This document shows positions 58,101-64,000 of a stretch of 64,000 nt of DNA, piece by piece; the first letter of the stretch is position 1; every line of letters starts with the position of its first letter. Position numbers and translations under genes: made by a program. The DNA comes from Paratinospora sagittata (lineage: Eukaryota > Streptophyta > Magnoliopsida > Ranunculales > Menispermaceae), in the NCBI GenBank assembly GCA_035771175.1, contig CM069592.1, positions 40,488,623 to 40,552,622 of the forward strand, written 5' to 3'. Under the pieces are notes generated by a model, which saw only the letters and a list, made by a program, of their open reading frames with translations, did no database searches and had not been told where the DNA came from.

Positions 58101-61100
58101 ATGCCCAACATGTCAGTTTTAGGCATGATCATGAAAACCAAACACTATTCATTAAACTGCTATGCAATCCTCTGTAATTGTATCAGCTATTTAATATACA
58201 GACGATAGTTGAGCTTAGGTTCTATGATGAAGCATAAGGAAGAAACTTGAGATTTGAATGCCCCACTAGGATGAGTTCTCCTCAGTTTTTTTAAAATTTG
58301 TTAGGTAAGAAGAACCCAAGGGACTTTGGAAAAAAAAAATTAAAAAAAAGGCCCAGATGGAGGTAAGTCTTTCAACATATTTCAGTAAACCCATGGTTCA
58401 AAAATTCTCCGAAATTCGGCAAACTTCCACAAATTTTTTCCCTTTTTTTTTACCACTGAAGTGCGAAGTGGATGTAAAATAAAAAATGCAAAAATTCGCT
58501 AAAATAATTTGACAAAATTTGATAAACTTCGATAAAATTTCTATTTTTCAATTCAAAAATGCAAAAATTAGATAAAATTTGATGAAATTCGACAGAGAAG
58601 TAAAAAAAATGTTATTTCATCAATGGAAAACAAAAAAATATCAATAATTATGTATTATTTTCAACTTCATCAACCACCATAGCAATATCAATTTTAAAAA
58701 ATAATTTAACAAGCTAACAGATTATGTAGTTTATGGGATATGCTTTACCAAAAAGAGAAAAAAAGAAGCAAAAATAAATAAATAAATAAAGTTGAAATAA
58801 GATAAATACTTAAAAATAAATTAAAAGAGTTCCCAAAGCCATCTTCTTTTAGTTAACTCTTATAAAACAAGGTTAAAAAAAAATACATTTTAAATAATAA
58901 ACTAATAAATTAAGTATGGTGGAATTCAAATTAGTAAAGCATATGGTCGAGAAACAAGCCACCACAAAATTAAATATCAAAACAAAGAAAAGAAATTAAG
59001 ACCAAAAGCCACCATTTCAAATTCATCAACCCACTTAACAAAATTGATTTTGTTAGGTCACTTATTGGTATTTTCATGTATTAAAAGTGTCTATTTATAT
59101 TAGTTTTTAGCTTATACTACAATAAATCTAGATATTTAAGCATATATGCAAAAATTCTCTAAACTTCTCTAATTTAGCGAATTTTTACAAAAATTCTCCA
59201 TGTCGAATTAAACTTCTCCGAATTAATTCTAACTTTCAAGTGACCGAAGTCAAGTCGAAATCGAATTTTCGATCCTTGAGTAAACCATCCATTTAACTGT
59301 ATAAAAGAGGAAGAAAGAAATGGATGAAAAATTCAAGATTTCCTTTTTATATCTCATAATTTATTTATTTTTGACAAATTATAGTGAACAAACTACTAAA
59401 AATTTTAAGAACTACGAACGAGCCCTACCACTAGCCTAAAGGACTGCCTAGGGGATTTGGAGTGAAAATGCCCACACAGTGCCACAATGGCCAAGTAAAT
59501 GCTTAGGCAACACCTTGACAACAATAGATTGACTTCACCAAGTTTATATCACCAAAAATTGGCATATTCTTCTAAAGCCAACTTATGTCATTCCATGTTT
59601 GAACTTAAATTCTTCCAAACAGAACACATATAAGGTCATAACTAGCTCATACATGTTGCATGCCATGATATTTCATATGGAATGCATGAAAAGAAAACAG
59701 TTCAAAAAAATTAAGCTACATTAAGATAATAGATTATTGTTCTTAAATGCAAAGTGCTAACGCAAACAATGAACACAAAATATTCTAGAACTTACTAAAA
59801 GCATGTTTGATCTTTTATCACGTCTTCGGAAACCTTGTGAAACAAAATATGCTGCCTGGGATGCAGATATATTACACGTAAAATTGTTAGGTTACATAGA
59901 TTAATGATTCAAATGAAGATCAAGAGAAGGGGAAAATGAATTCATACTTGAATTGGTAGAAGTATTTCCAGTAGACCAAATCTCCAAAGCAATCTCAGAG
60001 ATGCTTCTGCAGATCCATATGCTAGCATATAATTCATTTCCATTAAGAGCCTTCCCTGTGGTGTTTGCATCCAAAACCGAAGGTGAGGGGTTTTGGCAAA
60101 GCATGCCGTACAATGGAGGAAAAATTAAACAAGAGAGAATATTTCAAAGACCTTATCAAGTTTCAACACCGAGCATGACAAATTTTTAACAGAATGAGCA
60201 GTATCCTTGCTAAAACGGAAGCCTAACCGAGCAGATATCCTTACAGCGCGTAGAATTCGAGCTGCAACAACAGTAAATGATTATATTAAGTGACAATCTT
60301 CTTGGCAGATGTAAGCAACCATTTAAATTAAAGGACACAAAGCAACGGATATAGGTACAAACCACAATCCTCCTGGAAAGAAGTAAATGCAGGGATTACA
60401 GTCCGAACCTACGAAAAGCAACACAAAATATAAGCACAGTGTGCATCAAAATAATTTAAGCAACAGAATATAATTAAGTTAAGAAATGCATGCACACTTT
60501 AGCTCTTTTGATGTCCTCCATGCCGCCCATGTAGTCATATACAAGCTTTGCATAAGGATCAAACATCAAACTACACAAAGACAAAGAGATTGTTAAAAGA
60601 AAAGAAAAAAACCTAGACATACAAAATAAAAATACATCTAAGCACAAGACTGAAGTGACTCATAAAGATGGAACCAAGTGGTGGTCTATCTTTTAGTCCA
60701 AAAAGGGTCACGTGATTATCATCTCCAAACACGGAGAACTCCTCCCCAAAAGTTGATTATTACTACCATTTTTTACAGAATTGTGAATCGGAATCGAATC
60801 ATTTCAATCGAATTGGGATTCACATTACAAATGCGTATTGTATTTAAGTATATATTAAGAACCCATAGAGTTACAATGACATTAATGGATTTTAGCCAAT
60901 TAAAGATTTAGACCAATTTACAACAATTCAGCTAGCAATTAGGTTTGATTCACTTACAATTCATAGATATAACAACTTAGGAGTTTAATTTGAATCATAA
61001 ATCACATGATTCACCAATTTAGATGGCAATTTTGACAACTATGGTTACTACTTAACTACTAGATGTCTCCTCGCTTCAACCACTTTTGGTTCTTTTTCTT

Positions 61101-62621
61101 AACAAAGCATCCACTACCCACTCACACACATATAAAAAGAAACAGTTAAAGTCATAGCTAAGTATCATGAGAACTAGTGCGGTATTTTATAACTTCAAAA
61201 TTAAAAAGATCAAATAAGTAACCCGTTAATTGTGAAATCCCGTCCCATACAATTCCTCCAAAGAAGAAAATCATGATCACTGCACCCAGGCGGTTTTCTG
61301 GGAACATCAATAAAGCTCCTGCAAGATTTTCTTTTAGATGTGCTAAAACTTGAAACCTGCTTCATAAGATACCCACAGTTAATATTTAAGAATACGAATA
61401 CAAAATCACAATGCCATCATTGTCGCTAACAGTTGACTATACTTCCCAAATGTACTACTCAAAAGAAGAACAAAACTCAAGCTGAAATCTTGTCAATAAT
61501 AAATCAAAAATGAAAAAGTAGAACATTCAAAGAGCACAAACCTCAACAATGGAACCACTAATGTGTACAAGGCAAATGGGAAACCGCTTTCCAACTATTT
61601 CACATGACGAGAACGTCTTCTTTACCTGCAAATCACAAAATGTTATAAATTTGTTCTAGTAAGGCACAAGCAAACTCATAGCTCCATAATGCTAGAGCAA
61701 CTAATACAATTCTCAACTCATGCTGATGTGGCGTTATTTTCATATAACATGAGAAAACAACTTTTTTAAAGTTGTCAGAAGTGGTTACATCACACATTGT
61801 CACCTAATACAATGTTGCGAAATGTGTTGAGAATTGAGCCTCCTTAGCATTTTTCTTAAACTTATAGAGTGCAACAACTCAATTGAGGACCAGCAAAAGA
61901 AATGAAAAAAAAAAATGGAAAAATAAAACTCATACAGCAGTAAGTTCAGCAGAAGTTATTATATCAAAGTCCTTTGGCGTCCGCTTTAGAATGAGATCTC
62001 TTACACAACCTCCAACAAGATAAACCTCATATCCTAGAAAACAAAAAAATACATACATATATCAATTTGATCTCATTCTGTACAAATTCAACTTCAGGAA
62101 CAAAAAGAGAATATATATACCTTTCTTCCTTAGTTCATTCAAAACTACTCTAGTCGGCTTCGCAATCATCGAAGTTTTAAGACCTAGAACTCTAGAACTC
62201 AATTTCTTCCATTCCGGTCCCTTCACATCATCAACATCATTCACCACTTCACCAGCACATTTTCAAAGTTATCACAAATTCCGTAGCAGAGATATTACAA
62301 CAAATCCTACTTCAAACTTAAGACAACGTAACTCACCTCTTTTACGAGAAGCAAGCAAATCAGGAGCTTCTTCCTTGAGCAAAACCTCAGGTTCTGCTAC
62401 CGTTTCTACTGCCGAAACCGCGCGTTTTCGCACCTATACATATAAAACAGATTATAACATCATAGTTCATGAGATTATAGTCTCAAATCAGTGTTTTAGA
62501 ATGATTTAGTAGAAACTGAAGTTAAATGAGAATCAGAGACCTTGCGAACGCAGTAAATGAAAGGAGGAGGACGAGCAGGAATGTGGCTTCTGCACGCAAA
62601 ACCAAAGCTTGCAATCGCCAT
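55118..62621 (-). CDS. tRNA nucleotidyltransferase / poly(A) polymerase family protein
   Basis: Fourteen exons in minus order: 62621..62541, 62433..62337, 62246..62121, 62033..61936, 61625..61542, 61356..61223, 60570..60498, 60408..60363, 60261..60152, 60055..59948, 59855..59796, 57657..57596, 55809..55494 and 55330..55118. Phases close throughout: 1608 nt, 535 aa. The N-terminus ([20 protein letters not shown], basic, few acids) looks like an organellar transit peptide. The catalytic head shows [13 protein letters not shown] and KDFDIIT, the GG and DxD signature of class II nucleotidyltransferases that bind ATP/CTP and metal. Then follow GRDFTING and [16 protein letters not shown] (RNA/nucleotide-binding). 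The C-terminal half is alpha-helical with no named domain. Family members add CCA or A tails to RNA; these plant paralogues are usually annotated as polynucleotide adenylyltransferases, and which activity holds cannot be read here. Acceptor 3 (GGTGAAG) has a weak pyrimidine tract. The gene contains two large introns with TE insertions. Confidence 0.93.
56340..56880 (+). repeat. Repeat cluster within intron 12 of the poly(A) polymerase-family gene
   Basis: At about 56183..56195, GGGTATTAGAGCTG resembles an initiator-Met primer site next to a lost LTR. At 56355..56400 a GGTGTACGCCATGCACAAGG then GCTCCC segment matches 25898 onward. At 56665..56880 the sequence is homologous to 24645..24850. All are intronic remnants and non-coding. 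Confidence 0.45.
57071..57262. repeat. 96-bp tandem duplication in an intron
   Basis: Two units of 96 bp (57071..57166 and 57167..57262) share GGATTTCTTG, AATAGGCTAT, CGAGCATTGCTCATAAAGAT and AAGCAAATGTGAGGTGG, with about 86% identity by eye. The small minus-strand frame across it is a by-product of the duplication. Confidence 0.85.
58395..59278 (-). mobile_element. Non-autonomous DNA element, copy B (Mutator-like)
   Basis: It lies in intron 11 of the poly(A) polymerase-family gene and is homologous in reverse to 21755..22460. Its ends, GGTTCAAAAATTC and (reversed) GGATCGAAAATTC, form an imperfect terminal inverted repeat. AGTAAACCCAT at 58384..58394 and AGTAAACCAT at 59279..59288 flank it as a probable target duplication of 9-11 bp, which suggests the Mutator superfamily. 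The inside is AT-rich with many AAAATT/GATAAA repeats and no coding frame. Confidence 0.65.
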
Positions 62622-64000
62622 TAATGAGTTGGAACTTCACCATGACATGTGAGAAGATTTACAAGAAGAGAGTTGAAGGAAAATAAAGAGAAATTAGTAG
62701 AATGAGTGAATTATGGAATTAGGGTTCGTCACAGAGAAGTTTGAGCAGTGAGGAAGAGTATCAACCACGATAGGTGACGAAGATCAGAAGAAATATCTGC
62801 GTTTTTTATCTTCAGTCGGTAAGATCGCAATACGAAACTCTAGATTTTGGATACATGTGGAGTTTTATGAACGGGCCCAAGGATGGGTTTAGAAAGGCCA
62901 TTAAGTCCATGCCCAAATGCCTTTTCTTTGAAGTATAATTTGCACATATTTCTTAACATTAAGGCCCGTTGAATAATTTCTCAAAAAAAATTTTGTAAAG
63001 AATTTTTTCATAATTATTTGATGTAAAACAAAAAATAGATAATCAGAAATTTCATAAAAAATAAATGTTAACATAATAACAATACTAAAAAATTTCTCTT
63101 GTGAGAAAATAGAGATTTAAGAAAAAATTTCTCAAGAATATACTAACAATCAAATACACAATTTTTTTATTTTCTTAAAAAAAAAATTATTTTCTCAAAA
63201 AAAAAAAAAATTTCGTCAATCAAACAGGGCTTAATTGTTAATGCAAATTATATAAATGTTAATGGTTATTGCTCTTTCTTTCTTTCTTTAAAAAAAAAAA
63301 AAAGGAAAAAGAAGAAAAGCATTGTCATTGCAATTTATGAAAAGGAAAATATTATTCCAACACGGGGCAAAATTTGAGAAAAAGTCGGGAATCAACAAAC
63401 GAGAGCATACTTTATTGTAATTGTTGGATCATATATGTAATTTGTGATCTAATAAAATTGTAAAGATTATACCGTAGTGTGTTATTTTGTGAGTCATTGC
63501 AACAATATTTTTAAATAAAGAGTTTTTATAACTCAACTCAATTAAGCTTTTTTGAGTTATATAGAGTCTGAACAGGAATCTGCTTCCACCATTTTTTTTT
63601 TCTTTATCTAAGTCTAAAATACAATTAAAGAATTTACATATATTATAAAAAACACAATATTAATTACAATACCATCAAAATGAATAAAATCTCTTCAATT
63701 AAATTGATCAACTGGATTAACTAAAACATCTAACAAATAAAACAGAGAAGCACCCCCCTAAACGTCCAATTGAATAAAAAAATGACTCTAAATTTGAGTT
63801 TCAAGTAAATAACAGAATTCCTTTCTTTCTACCATACACATGAGTCTCCAAGTTTAGAGGATGAAGATCAAAACCATCTTCCCATAATTAAAAAAAATTA
63901 GAGCAAAAAAATAAAATAAAATAATCTAGAATATAAATATGACAAGAGTTCCTAACTCCCTTGCTTGGTTTATTTTCTCTTCGAAAGTGCCCGGTCCATT
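62622..64000. other. Upstream of the poly(A) polymerase-family gene
   Basis: The first 250 bp are less AT-rich and presumably contain the promoter and leader, without a clear TATA box. Beyond about 62950 the DNA is AT-rich, with A- and T-runs and a CAACTCAATTAAGC repeat fragment (63520..63600). No gene is supported up to the window edge. Confidence 0.5.

Overview
This is nuclear DNA from a flowering plant, most likely a eudicot. The evidence is AT-rich intergenic DNA, genes split by short GT-AG introns, plant-specific gene families, Ty3/gypsy and Ty1/copia LTR elements primed by initiator-Met tRNA, LINE and SINE relics and many microsatellites. I cannot name the species. Nothing prokaryotic, viral or CRISPR-like is present.

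Four host protein-coding genes can be rebuilt, three of them by joining exons whose reading phase closes exactly. (1) 4622..12174 (+): a LAX PANICLE 2-like nuclear protein with EAR-type motifs and a C-terminal RAWUL domain. It has four exons, and the last is separated by a 6.2-kb intron. (2) 26338..27357 (-): a single-exon protein with a C-terminal SAM domain. (3) 46380..48244 (-): a seven-exon bHLH transcription factor of subgroup XII, resembling bHLH137/BPE. (4) 55118..62621 (-): a fourteen-exon tRNA nucleotidyltransferase/poly(A) polymerase-family protein, probably organellar. A TATA-driven leader exon at 28.7-29.2 kb (+) marks a fifth transcription unit that I cannot assign to a protein.

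Between the genes lie mobile elements. A complete but dead Reina-like chromovirus sits at 16383..21466 (-). It has 290-bp LTRs and the target duplication CATCA, and it is nested in an older LINE relic. A nearly intact Tork/TNT1-like copia element sits at 32494..37970 (+), with LTRs of about 380 bp and the target duplication ATTTT. Two diverged copies of a Mutator-like non-autonomous element, a GGGTGT-terminus element, a probable solo LTR, at least five copies of one SINE-like family and several smaller shared repeats fill much of the rest.

The four host genes have no visible functional link. The SAM and poly(A) polymerase-family genes may belong to an old conserved neighbourhood. The best leads are the promoter-like or Polycomb-element-like patch (GAGA run plus telobox) inside the large LAX2-like intron, the unassigned 28.7-kb transcript start, the unnamed SINE family, the shared MITE family, and the strong palindromes in the copia LTRs.
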